IMG/VR virus record: IMGVR_UViG_3300020170_000001
Coordinates: 60,653-124,652 of that record
Length of the DNA stretch: 64,000 bases
Strand: one strand, 5' to 3'
Origin: a virus
Every line of letters starts with the position of its first letter. The first letter of the stretch is position 1. The notes beneath the pieces are model-generated. The model saw nothing but the letters and a program-made list of their open reading frames with translations. It searched no databases and was not told where the DNA came from. Positions 57,319 to 63,999 of the stretch are shown here, piece by piece. The translations under genes and the position numbers were made by a program.

Positions 57319-57590
57319 GCCACCGTAACCTGATGTCGGGGGTCTACCGGCATTACAAGAACCACCTGTACCTGGTCCTGGGCTACGCGGGCGACGCCAG
57401 CATCGACGGCAGGGTCGTGGTGGTCTACGTCGGGCTGGACCTGGACGGGGCGAAGTCGTCATTCCGGATGCGGGTGCGCGAGGAGGAAGACTTCTTCGCC
57501 GTTGTCGATCCGGCGACCGGTTTGGGCGTCGAACCGGGCCAGGAAGGTGTTCCCCGGTTCGTGTACCTCGGGCCGGCGGTCAATCTTTGA
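57315..57590 (+). CDS. DUF1653-like small protein
   Basis: 91 residues from a GTG that overlaps the previous stop. GVYRHYKNHLYLVLGYAGDA, then VVVYVGLDLDGAKSSFRMRV and FFAVVDPATG-PRFVYLGPAV are the order of the DUF1653 fold (GxYRHYKGxxYxVL; VVYxxL; RF). In bacteria these are small single-domain proteins of unknown function. No membrane segment. Confidence 0.6.
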   Translation: MSHRNLMSGVYRHYKNHLYLVLGYAGDASIDGRVVVVYVGLDLDGAKSSFRMRVREEEDFFAVVDPATGLGVEPGQEGVPRFVYLGPAVNL

Positions 57591-57617
57591 TCCCGCGTCT
57601 CGCAAAGCGGGATGGCG

Positions 57618-57665
57618 TGCAAGTTGCATTGCGATACGTCCGAACCGAGTGATGTGCAACTTGCA
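57618..57665 (+). promoter_or_regulatory. two palindromic TGCAA(G/C)TTGCA operator-like sites
   Basis: TGCAAGTTGCA (57618-57628) and TGCAACTTGCA (57655-57665) are 11-bp near-perfect palindromes 37 bp apart, about 3.5 turns of DNA. The first is 26 bases before the next gene; the second overlaps its start. Two such sites in register are typical for a repressor that binds cooperatively. The regulator is unknown. Confidence 0.45.
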
Positions 57666-57837
57666 GAAACCGCTGAGGATAAGGATCTGCTGGCCCAACC
57701 CGGGCGAAGTGTGCCTGGAGGGTGGGTGTTGTCATTGCCAGGACCACCCAACTCGGTCTGTGGCGCTGATCTGGGCGTATGCGCGCAAGGTCGGCATGCT
57801 TAAGGCCTTGGCCCGCCGGGAGAACTGGCAGGGATGA
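57652..57837 (+). CDS. small Cys-rich protein
   Basis: 61 residues from an ATG at 57652. EVCLEGGCCHCQDHPTRSVA has four Cys and one His in a compact cluster, then a helix and a basic end (ALARRENWQG). The start lies within an operator-like palindrome, so expression may be regulated there. Function unknown. Confidence 0.45.
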   Translation: MCNLQKPLRIRICWPNPGEVCLEGGCCHCQDHPTRSVALIWAYARKVGMLKALARRENWQG

Positions 57838-57857
57838 TCTAGTGGTTCGGCCTTGTC

Positions 57858-58155
57858 CAGCGCGAAGGAGAAATCTCCTTGGCTTTCACTCATGTTGGGC
57901 AGTAGACAGAGCGTCGATGATCTAGCTAATGTCGTAGGCAAGCAGTAAGAAGCGAGACCGTTCGAAGCATCTCCACCCGAGGTCCACGGAACGCCTTTTG
58001 CCTCGCTCGGCATTCCTCCGTGGCTTTCGCTCGCGTTGAGCAGCATTCGATCGAATCGTTCGCTGGGGACACGAATTGCCGGTCGAGGTTCCCCGGTTAC
58101 TGTCAGGTCGGTGAGAGCAGGTTCGCCCGTCCTCCGCCAGGGACGGCTGCTCTCA
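57858..58155 (-). repeat. non-coding region with two related hairpin repeats and a third hairpin
   Basis: Unit A: AAGGAG-AAAT-CTCCTT (57865-57880) followed by GGCTTTCACTCATGTTGGGC. Unit B: CCACGGA (57984-57990) with TCCGTGG (58017-58023), followed by CTTTCGCTCGCGTTGAGCAG. The 26 bases at 57879-57904 and 58020-58045 are identical at 20 positions, with mainly transitions. In unit B an inner GGAACGCC/GGCATTCC stem pairs better on the minus strand (G-T) than on plus (C-A). A third hairpin is TGAGAGCAG (58112-58120) with CTGCTCTCA (58147-58155). No gene is evident at 57838-58224. Confidence 0.5.
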
Positions 58156-58224
58156 TCGGCTGGCCAAAGGCGTTGTTCGGTGGGCTGTGCCTGGTCCGCC
58201 ACTCGCCTTGTCCCCGGAGGCTGG

Positions 58225-58494
58225 GTGGCCGCCGAAGGACGAGGCAACAGCCGGGCAGGGGATGCAGACCTCACCCGGCTGGCAACACCGCACTGGCGAC
58301 GGGCGGCACTGGCATCGGCCGCTGAAGGTCGCCTCCGCGAGTGGGGTAATCCGGTCAGGTCAAACCGCTACCTCCCGACCGCGATAGGCCCACACCGCCG
58401 AACGATGACGCACGGAAGGGACGGGTGGTCAGATGGGTGGGGACTAGGTGACGACCCTGCGCATGACGAGATCGGTTGGAAGCCGGGCTGGTGA
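58225..58494 (+). CDS. small protein of unknown function
   Basis: 89 residues from the GTG at 58225, which has GGAGG four bases upstream. It is Arg/Trp/Gly-rich, for example LTRLATPHWRRAALASAAEG and DGWSDGWGLGDDPAHDEIGW, with a low-complexity end inside the terminator stem. The reading frame is plausible but weakly supported; the stretch could be non-coding like the region before it. Confidence 0.35.
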   Translation: MAAEGRGNSRAGDADLTRLATPHWRRAALASAAEGRLREWGNPVRSNRYLPTAIGPHRRTMTHGRDGWSDGWGLGDDPAHDEIGWKPGW

Positions 58495-58509
58495 GGTTCA
58501 GCCCGGCTT
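58480..58509 (+). terminator. terminator of the plus-strand operon
   Basis: Eleven perfect pairs: AAGCCGGGCTG (58480-58490) with CAGCCCGGCTT (58499-58509), then TCGTCTG. It ends the plus-strand gene run from the integrase onwards and is back-to-back with the hairpin of the opposite operon 50 bases away. Confidence 0.6.
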
Positions 58510-58558
58510 TCGTCTGTAGTGGATCCAGGCGGGTAGCCTCGGAATCCTCCTGCTGGGT

Positions 58559-58587
58559 GAAGGCCAGGGGCGATCCTCCTGGCCTTC
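58559..58587 (-). terminator. terminator of the minus-strand operon
   Basis: GAAGGCCAGG (58559-58568) pairs with CCTGGCCTTC (58578-58587), a nine-base loop. It follows the minus-strand genes at 58601-59217. With the previous hairpin it separates two converging units. Confidence 0.55.
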
Positions 58588-58600
58588 CGCAGTCCCGGGG

Positions 58601-58786
58601 TCAGGGTCGCGGGATCTGCTCGAAGTCGACGCGCACGTTCGCGCTGGCGACGGCGAGGGCTTGATTGAGCGATGTGCAGGTGCGGGCGGTCGGGACGAGC
58701 CCGCGGAACCGCAGGCGAGGCACCACGGCCAGCGTCTTGCCCTTCTCGTCGACGAGCTTGACCTGGAAGCGATACCAACGAGGCAT
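58601..58786 (-). CDS. small basic protein
   Basis: 61 residues with RWYRFQVKLVDEKGKTLAVV, then LRFRGLVPTARTCTSLNQAL and NVRVDFEQIPRP. A strand-helix-strand pattern of a small single domain. The ATG overlaps the previous stop by one base (TAATG). Function unknown. Confidence 0.55.
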   Translation of the reverse strand: MPRWYRFQVKLVDEKGKTLAVVPRLRFRGLVPTARTCTSLNQALAVASANVRVDFEQIPRP

Positions 58787-59217
58787 TACTTACCCTTCTT
58801 CCTTTTCCGCCGTTTGGCCGGGCGAGGCGGGGTTGATTCGAGAGCCGCGCGTATCGCGGCGACATCCCCGCGGCGGCCGTGGACGTGGACCGACTCAACG
58901 TCGCAGCCGGGCTCCCAGCGAGGACCGACCAGGTGCCAGCGACAACCCGGCCGGGCGTCGGAGAGGGTGACCGGTTGCCGGCAACGGCACACAGCGCCGG
59001 CAAGAAGGCGCTGAGCGAGCGCGAACGCCGCATTGGCGGGCGAGGTGTGCCCGTCCACCATGATCCTGGCTCCGACGAACGTGGCGTGGGCGTACCAGTT
59101 CGCCTCGGCGACGGGCACGTCTTCGTTGAGGTGGCCGATTTTGAATTCGGACGATCCGCTGCGGCCAACAAGATCGGCACAGGCCTTGACGATATCGTCG
59201 TTCTCGTACTGAATCAC
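58786..59217 (-). CDS. Cys-containing phage protein of unknown function
   Basis: 143 residues. YENDDIVKACADLVGRSGSS, then a compact core with CRCRQPVTLSDARPGCRWHL and VGPRWEPGCDVESVHVHG; the C-R-C, GC-W and GCD cysteines match a conserved phage family with CRCG-P..L--..GCRW-LVG-RWEPGCD. The basic, Lys-rich end suggests nucleic-acid contact. The name of the family is not known to me. Confidence 0.6.
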   Translation of the reverse strand: MIQYENDDIVKACADLVGRSGSSEFKIGHLNEDVPVAEANWYAHATFVGARIMVDGHTSPANAAFALAQRLLAGAVCRCRQPVTLSDARPGCRWHLVGPRWEPGCDVESVHVHGRRGDVAAIRAALESTPPRPAKRRKRKKGK

Positions 59218-59301
59218 ACTTCGCTCAACGATCCGACGAGCGTTTAGGGGCGCGGAATCGCATTCGAGTGAACCACCTGGTCAAGAACCTGATGCCTGGC
59301 C

Positions 59302-59307
59302 TACGGT
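59302..59307 (+). promoter_or_regulatory. putative leaderless promoter (-10)
   Basis: TACGGT six bases before the GTG start at 59314, matching the TACGGT-six bases-start arrangement seen also at 59912. There is no ribosome site. The -35 region is unclear. Confidence 0.4.
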
Positions 59308-59313
59308 GGATTC

Positions 59314-59544
59314 GTGGTGAGCGAGCAGAGCCGGGCGCAGCGCTGGCACGACACGGATCACGGCAGCGAGCGCGGGGTGCCTCTGCGCCGCAGCAAATTC
59401 ATTTGGCCCCGGCCGGATCGGGATGTTGTTGCGTCCTCGGCCTGCTGGTGTTGCTGCGCGCCTTGCAACCCTGACTCCGAGGGTCGTTGGAATCCGTTCT
59501 GGTCCCTGGCGCAAGCCGAGATGACCGCGCGCGTCCCTAGCTAG
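59314..59544 (+). CDS. small Cys-rich protein
   Basis: 76 residues from a GTG. The middle has VASSACWCCCAPCNPDSEGR with four to five closely packed cysteines, likely a metal site, with basic residues before it (PLRRSKFIWPRPDRD). The 3' end overlaps the next minus-strand gene by four bases, a CTAG junction. Confidence 0.5.
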   Translation: MVSEQSRAQRWHDTDHGSERGVPLRRSKFIWPRPDRDVVASSACWCCCAPCNPDSEGRWNPFWSLAQAEMTARVPS

Positions 59545-59879
59545 GCGTCCTTGCTGAGTCGGCGGGCGGCGCGTGCCATCATCATCTCCTCCTGGACCTC
59601 TGGAGGCAGTTGGCTTAGCTCGGCCTGTCCTTCGTCAACGCACTCCCAGAGATACCGGATAAAGAGCGTCCTGTCCGTACGCTGCCTCTCCCGGCGAGCG
59701 CGAAAGATGCGAATCGGCAGCAGCAGGCCGTTAAAGATGACCCCGTTCAGGACAACGACCAACGCGATTCGGGCGTTGACCTGCGCAACGAGAACCATCA
59801 AGAGGGAAACCGCGACACAGCACAGGGCGGCCTTGTCCAGCCAACTGCACTTCTTCCAGAACGTCCTCATTCGAGGCAA
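59541..59879 (-). CDS. two-helix membrane protein
   Basis: 112 residues from a TTG at 59879, preceded by AAGGAGG; an ATG three codons later is the alternative. Two hydrophobic segments (AALCCVAVSLLMVLVAQVN and IALVVVLNGVIFNGLLLPI) and a charged C-terminal domain (LFIRYLWECVDEGQAELSQL, PPEVQEEMMMARAARRL). Topology suggests a cytoplasmic tail. Function unknown. Confidence 0.55.
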   Translation of the reverse strand: MPRMRTFWKKCSWLDKAALCCVAVSLLMVLVAQVNARIALVVVLNGVIFNGLLLPIRIFRARRERQRTDRTLFIRYLWECVDEGQAELSQLPPEVQEEMMMARAARRLSKDA

Positions 59880-59911
59880 TCGTCCTCCTTCACCTCAGGG
59901 CAGCGGGCAGT

Positions 59912-59917
59912 TACGGT
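59912..59917 (+). promoter_or_regulatory. putative leaderless promoter (-10)
   Basis: TACGGT six bases before the ATG at 59924, identical to the -10 at 59302. Both genes are plus-strand single units between minus-strand genes, so the shared promoter type may mark a co-regulated set. Confidence 0.45.
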
Positions 59918-59923
59918 AGGTCG

Positions 59924-60136
59924 ATGGCGGAGACGACGGACGACGTGCCGGACTGGGCGAAGATCTGGCTGGATCTCGACACTGCACAGTGGCTGCACGA
60001 GCTGGCTGATCGCGACTACGGCGGCGACATCAACGTGGCGCTGAACTCTGTGCTGCGCGCGGAGATGGCTCGTACGGCGAAGCCTCAGGACAAGTGGGCC
60101 GGGTTGGAGGTCCGCCGGAAGACCCTGCGCCGTTGA
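59924..60136 (+). CDS. small protein, possible antitoxin-like or DNA-binding
   Basis: 70 residues. WAKIWLDLDTAQWLHELADR, then YGGDINVALNSVLRAEMART resembles a ribbon-helix-helix layout (short strand, then two helices) of small DNA-binding proteins. No toxin gene is nearby. The -10 TACGGT and leaderless start support a real gene. It converges with the next minus-strand gene. Confidence 0.55.
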   Translation: MAETTDDVPDWAKIWLDLDTAQWLHELADRDYGGDINVALNSVLRAEMARTAKPQDKWAGLEVRRKTLRR

Positions 60137-60350
60137 AGATCGACCGGTCAATCTGCACATCCGTGCAGTACGGGATCACGCCGCTGCCCGGTCGCGCCCG
60201 GCGGTAGATCCCGGAACTGGTGGGTCGCCCGCAGAAGCAACAATAGAGATCGTCTCCGTTGACGAAGCGGGTCGGCTCACGCTCCAGCTTCCACTCTTTG
60301 AACCAGCACGGGTAGCACTGTTGGTGATTCCAGCCGTGCGTGCTCGTCAT
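60030..60350 (-). CDS. small Cys-rich protein
   Basis: 106 residues from the ATG at 60350 (GGGAGCGG upstream). HGWNHQQCYPCWFKEWKLER and DLYCCFCGRPTSSGIYRRA show two Cys pairs of a zinc site, a pattern of small actinophage zinc proteins. The C-terminal third is low-complexity and overlaps the plus-strand gene by 107 bases, which is more than usual; the real end could be earlier. Confidence 0.5.
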   Translation of the reverse strand: MTSTHGWNHQQCYPCWFKEWKLEREPTRFVNGDDLYCCFCGRPTSSGIYRRARPGSGVIPYCTDVQIDRSIFNGAGSSGGPPTRPTCPEASPYEPSPRAAQSSAPR

Positions 60351-60363
60351 GTCCGCTCCCGGG

Positions 60364-60430
60364 CGGAACCCCGCGCGACGCGCGCGAGGGTTGAGCGAGC
60401 CGGATGACTCTCACATCGGGCGGGGTTCCG
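60364..60430. other. inverted repeat in intergenic DNA
   Basis: CGGAACCCCGC (60364-60374) and GCGGGGTTCCG (60420-60430) are perfect 11-base complements 45 bases apart. It lies between two minus-strand genes. The size is comparable to the element array at 50083-50343, but the interior does not match it. Confidence 0.4.
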
Positions 60431-60440
60431 TGGATTGAGA

Positions 60441-60632
60441 TTAACGGAGGTCATCGCGATTCCGCCGCGCCGTCCCTCGATCGTGATTGCGCAGGACCTC
60501 CGTGAAGAAGATGCCGGCGAGAAGCATGTCGGCCAGCAGCAAACCGGTGCGGTCGTGCGCCCCGTCGTAATATCCCCGGGCGGCATAGCAGAAGGCGATG
60601 CTCGTGACCCACAGGTCCTGAAACCGGCTCAT
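60441..60632 (-). CDS. small membrane-associated protein
   Basis: 63 residues from the ATG at 60632. DLWVTSIAFCYAARGYYDGA, then LLLADMLLAGIFFTEVLRNH give one or two short hydrophobic helices. The end is basic (DRGTARRNRDDLR). Weak ribosome site. Possibly accessory to the next membrane protein. Confidence 0.4.
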   Translation of the reverse strand: MSRFQDLWVTSIAFCYAARGYYDGAHDRTGLLLADMLLAGIFFTEVLRNHDRGTARRNRDDLR

Positions 60633-60699
60633 GCCGAGAACAACGAGATGGTCCGGCGTCGCGTTCCTCAGGTCACCTGGTCGAGTGACAGCGGCGATG

Positions 60700-60990
60700 T
60701 CAGCCCCGGTCGCGCTCGGGGTCGTACTGCGGCAGCGCCTCTTCGGTCGCGTACTCAGCGGAGGGGCCCATCCAGCGAAGCCAGGACGCCACGATCCAGA
60801 GGTAGAGACCTGTGCACCCCGTGGCTCCGCCGATGAACAGGTCGAACCAAACCCAGTCCTGGTTGAAGTAGGCCTCGCTAGCCCCGGCAAGCGCCATCCC
60901 GAAGGTGAAGATCAGCAGCATGCCCGCGGTGAAGAAGACGCTGCCGGGGCGATAGAGGTTGGGCGTCCGTCGTCGCTGCTGAACGCCCAT
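60700..60990 (-). CDS. two-helix membrane protein
   Basis: 96 residues. Two hydrophobic helices (GSVFFTAGMLLIFTFGMALA and FIGGATGCTGLYLWIVASWL) connected by a short loop (NQDWVWFD), with a charged end (EEALPQYDPERDRG). Basic N-terminus (GVQQRRRTPNLYR),so the N-terminus is probably inside. Holin-like by size, without further evidence. Confidence 0.55.
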   Translation of the reverse strand: MGVQQRRRTPNLYRPGSVFFTAGMLLIFTFGMALAGASEAYFNQDWVWFDLFIGGATGCTGLYLWIVASWLRWMGPSAEYATEEALPQYDPERDRG

Positions 60991-61074
60991 GTTGACTTAT
61001 CCCCCGGTCGTGCTGGCCTGGCGTGCACTAACTCTACGAGTGGCCGAACGACCGGTTACGCCCGCGGGCGCACG

Positions 61075-61428
61075 TCACACCAGACCTGGGTTCTCCCGGG
61101 CGAAGAAGGCTCCCCAGGCGTCCGAGCGGTGTAGTCGACCGCTGCCCGTAGGTAGCAGGTACTCGCCGTTCTTGGGGTACGTTCGCTCGTCCTCGACGAT
61201 CGCGCGTTCTTCGATGCTCCACACTTGCCGCCAGGTGGAACCGCAGCCGTTCTCGCAGTACCGGACGTACTCGGCCAGGCCAAGGTTCAGCAGCTCCACG
61301 GTGCGCTTGCGGCTGGCTGCACGCATCGCCCACTTGTGCTTCCACGTCCGGCACATGATCGCCTCGTCAGTCATCGCGTTCGTGCGATCATCGACGACCA
61401 CATTGAATCGACGTTTGGAGCGGGGCAC
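61075..61428 (-). CDS. small protein of unknown function
   Basis: 117 residues from the GTG at 61428 (AGGAGGAATAGGAAA upstream). MTDEAIMCRTWKHKWAMRAA and YVRYCENGCGSTWRQVW have Cys/His pairs for a metal site (C..W-H-W; YC-NGCG). Basic N-terminus. Similar C-W-H-W---YC--CG arrangements occur in small phage proteins. Function not known. Confidence 0.55.
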   Translation of the reverse strand: MPRSKRRFNVVVDDRTNAMTDEAIMCRTWKHKWAMRAASRKRTVELLNLGLAEYVRYCENGCGSTWRQVWSIEERAIVEDERTYPKNGEYLLPTGSGRLHRSDAWGAFFARENPGLV

Positions 61429-61432
61429 TTTC

Positions 61433-62188
61433 CTATTCCTCCTCAGTGAAGTTGAAGCCGAGCGCACCCAGCCTCGCGATCATTTTCTTCCTCCAGGCGC
61501 GGAGCTCCAGCACTTCGGCCTTGAGTTCGTCGTAACTGCCGGTGTTCCTGATTTTCAGTCGAAGGTCCACGACCTCATCCTGGAGCGACTCGTAGACATC
61601 GACCTTGTGTTTGTTGGCCCTCTCGTCCCTGACTCGCTGTTCGAGCTCGGCCCTGTAGTGGTCGCGCTGGCGCTCGGTGCGGTCGATGAGGTCGCCGAGC
61701 GCACCGATGCTCGGCACGAGGGACAGGAACTCCGCCAGCGTCATCTCCATCGGGTTGCTCGGGGCCGGCTCGTCGTCATCGCGCGGCGGCAGCACAAGCT
61801 CAGGCGGTTGCTTGTCCGCCTCAAAGGTCAGCTTTGGCGGCTTCTTGCCGTACCGCGAACCGTGCTCGGCGTTGCGGTGTTCGCACACCTCCGTACGGGT
61901 GTCGCTCGTGAACAGACAATCCCGGCAGGCCATCGCCGTGGTGCCATCGGCCAGGTGAAGCCGGCTGATCCGGAAGTACGCGCCGGGGATGTTGAACAGC
62001 AGCTCCTCCCGCGCGATGGGGATGCCGTTGTGCTGTGCCGGCCGGCTGGGGTCGTGTTGATCTGGGGCGGACTCACGCGGATCCGGCAAGGGGATCTGGC
62101 GAGGTGGGACGGCCATGGCTGCCGCTTGGGCCGGCCCGCGTCGGGGCGTCGGCTTCTGCTTTGGCGACTTCGTCGTTGCGACGGGCAT
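61433..62188 (-). CDS. zinc-finger and coiled-coil protein
   Basis: 251 residues from the ATG at 62188. After a basic, disordered start, AMACRDCLFTSDTRTEVCEH followed by RNAEHG gives a C-x2-C ... C-x-H ... H zinc site at about 85-112. Residues about 165-245 are coiled-coil (GDLIDRTERQRDHYRAELEQ, ELKAEVLELRAWRKKMIARL). Such an arrangement is compatible with a DNA-binding, dimerising regulator. I do not recognise the family. Confidence 0.55.
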   Translation of the reverse strand: MPVATTKSPKQKPTPRRGPAQAAAMAVPPRQIPLPDPRESAPDQHDPSRPAQHNGIPIAREELLFNIPGAYFRISRLHLADGTTAMACRDCLFTSDTRTEVCEHRNAEHGSRYGKKPPKLTFEADKQPPELVLPPRDDDEPAPSNPMEMTLAEFLSLVPSIGALGDLIDRTERQRDHYRAELEQRVRDERANKHKVDVYESLQDEVVDLRLKIRNTGSYDELKAEVLELRAWRKKMIARLGALGFNFTEEE

Positions 62189-62578
62189 CGCGCTCTCCGC
62201 TCGCGTCGGGAAATGTGGACAGTTCCATTGAGCAACGGACCACCACGCTGCTGGAAGTCGCCGCAAGCACTGTCACACGAAGGGGTGTACGTCAATCGGT
62301 GCAACGACGGACCGCCGCGACGGTTACTGCCAGATGGCGAGGGATGGACACACAGTCGACAAGGTTCACTTGCACGAGGGGGCTCTGGCGCGCTCGACCC
62401 CTATCACGCAGGTGTTCCGCCGCACAGAGGTATCAGAAGCGGTCACCGTCACAGCCGGCAGCCGCCCGTCGACGGGCGATCAGGCATCACCCGTTCGGTG
62501 AAATTGATCGGTGATACGCCGTACCCGGTTCGGAGCCGCCTACGTTAAGTCGACAATCAACAAAGGACGAGGTGTGCG
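62189..62578. other. divergent intergenic region with palindromes
   Basis: About 390 bases between divergent genes, without a convincing gene. It contains a perfect palindrome GCCCGTCGACGGGC (62464-62477) and a dyad TCACC-CGTTC-GGTGA (62487-62501). TACGTT at 62541-62546 could be the -10 for the plus gene, which has a ribosome site (AAAGGACGAGG). Likely the control region of both neighbours. Confidence 0.45.
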
Positions 62579-62893
62579 ATGAAGAAGATCAATTTCCTCG
62601 GGATGGCTGTGCCGGTGATGACCGAAGATGACCTTGACAAGGCACGTGAATCCCAGGAACCGCACGTCTACATGGTGACCCGGATCATCGATTCCGACGT
62701 GACGGCTGGATCATCCGATCTTCGCGCCCGGCGACTGCGCACCCTCTGTGAAGGCTGCAACGAACTGTGCTGGCTTGACCCGAACGGCTACGACGAGCTG
62801 CGCGGCGTCAATCTGACCATCCTGTGCCTGCAATGCACCCTGGCGAAAGCCAGACGGGAACAGCCTCAGTTCAAACCCGACCCCGGAGCTTGA
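62579..62893 (+). CDS. small zinc-binding protein
   Basis: 104 residues. FLGMAVPVMTEDDLDKARES, a helical N-terminus, then LRTLCEGCNELCWLDPNGYD and TILCLQCTLAKARREQPQFK with two C-x2-C knuckles, a treble-clef-like zinc site. AAAGGACGAGG precedes the ATG. One of several small zinc proteins in this arm. Confidence 0.6.
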   Translation: MKKINFLGMAVPVMTEDDLDKARESQEPHVYMVTRIIDSDVTAGSSDLRARRLRTLCEGCNELCWLDPNGYDELRGVNLTILCLQCTLAKARREQPQFKPDPGA

Positions 62894-62947
62894 CAACGTG
62901 CTGAGCGCCGCAGTCTCCCCCTCAGACTGCGACGCTCAAGATCATTT

Positions 62948-63352
62948 CTAGGCGGCCTTGCGCAGATCAGGCCAATTCTCGAACCTCTTCGTATCCGCCG
63001 GGCTCGGCGTGCGCCGGCCCGAGGCTCGATGCCGCGCGGGAAGCGGACTGCGGCTGGTCTCATCCACCGAGGCGTACCCGCGCAGCGGTGCGGCTGGCGG
63101 CTTCGGCAGCGGGCGCGCGGGCACCGCAAGCTCCTCCGCTGGCCGGTATTTCGTGGTACGGGTAGCCAAGCTGAACAACGACCTGGTAGCCGTGTTGTAC
63201 CCGTCGCGAAACGCCTGTTCCCGCTCCTGGGTCTGCTTGAAGAACTGGTGCACGCGCCCGGCGATGTAGCAGAGCAGGACGAGCAACACGGTCGCTGCGC
63301 CGGGAGCGAGAAGATCCGAACTGGGGCCAGGCATGCCGATACCGTACGTCAT
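62948..63352 (-). CDS. single-pass membrane protein
   Basis: 134 residues with one N-terminal membrane helix (AATVLLVLLCYIAGRVHQFF at about 20-39), a helical region (KQTQEREQAFRDGYNTATRS), and a Pro/Arg-rich cytoplasmic tail. Stand-alone in its context. Function unknown. Confidence 0.55.
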   Translation of the reverse strand: MTYGIGMPGPSSDLLAPGAATVLLVLLCYIAGRVHQFFKQTQEREQAFRDGYNTATRSLFSLATRTTKYRPAEELAVPARPLPKPPAAPLRGYASVDETSRSPLPARHRASGRRTPSPADTKRFENWPDLRKAA

Positions 63353-63440
63353 GCCCCGTTAACGCCAAAGAGACCGTACAGGTATGGCTTCGCCGTGAAA
63401 TGTCCGGTCTGATCCGCGAGGCGGACCGAATACGTCTGAC

Positions 63441-63755
63441 CTAACGTTCGGGTAGTTCCAGCGGTGCGGCCTCGGGGCCGGGGACCGTGCGCCGGGCGGC
63501 TAGCTCGCTGTGCGCGGCCGAGATGAGCCAGCCGGCGAGGATCTGCGAGAGGATCGGATCGATCTCGATGCCCTCCAGGTAGTCCTTTTCGAAGGTGGTC
63601 GGCTGACGCCCGGCGATCAGAAGCGCTTCCAAGAGCAGCATCCTGGCAGCCTCGCGGTTGCTGAGTAGACCTTGCATGCCCCGGGACCAGCTCGCCCACT
63701 GCCGGATCACCTGGTCTGCGTCATCAAACGGGCCGTTGTCGCGAAACTCGCTCAC
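63441..63755 (-). CDS. small helical protein
   Basis: 104 residues from a GTG at 63755. It is mostly helix (WASWSRGMQGLLSNREAARM, LLLEALLIAGRQPTTFEKDY, IDPILSQILAGWLISAAHSE). No motif. The stop of the following gene overlaps the start (GTGA). Function unknown. Confidence 0.55.
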   Translation of the reverse strand: MSEFRDNGPFDDADQVIRQWASWSRGMQGLLSNREAARMLLLEALLIAGRQPTTFEKDYLEGIEIDPILSQILAGWLISAAHSELAARRTVPGPEAAPLELPER

Positions 63756-63955
63756 GCCGGCTCCTGCTGGCCGACGGTCCCGCGGAGCTCGGCGGACACC
63801 TTCAGCTGGGCCGAGATCGCCCGAGACAGCAGAATGTCTCGCTCGACACGCTCTTCGTCGGGCGCTCCGACCATGTCCGCACGCTCTAGATCGGACTTGT
63901 AGATCACGAGCGCGGCGTTGGTCGCCATCAGCTCCTCGGTCGTCAGGTCCACCAT
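63752..63955 (-). CDS. small helical protein
   Basis: 67 residues from the ATG at 63955. LTTEELMATNAALVIYKSDL, then RVERDILLSRAISAQLKVSA. It lies between two coupled genes: GTGA at its end and a 13-base overlap with the partial gene at its start. Function unknown. Confidence 0.5.
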   Translation of the reverse strand: MVDLTTEELMATNAALVIYKSDLERADMVGAPDEERVERDILLSRAISAQLKVSAELRGTVGQQEPA

Positions 63956-63999
63956 GCTGTGCGCTCCAGTTCGATGAGGGCGTGCGCTTCCCGACCACA
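63943..63999 (-). CDS. C-terminal end of a gene running off the right edge
   Basis: Eighteen codons read REAHALIELERTAWWT before a TGA at 63943-63945, helical in character. The operon-like overlap with the next gene supports it. Only the end of the gene is visible. Confidence 0.4.
   Translation of the reverse strand, partial: CGREAHALIELERTAWWT

Noticed and set aside
57732-58274. A 180-codon minus-strand gene over the hairpin region
   Set aside because: It overlaps a plus-strand gene by 106 bases, has no ribosome site, and its internal repeats coincide with the non-coding hairpin motifs.
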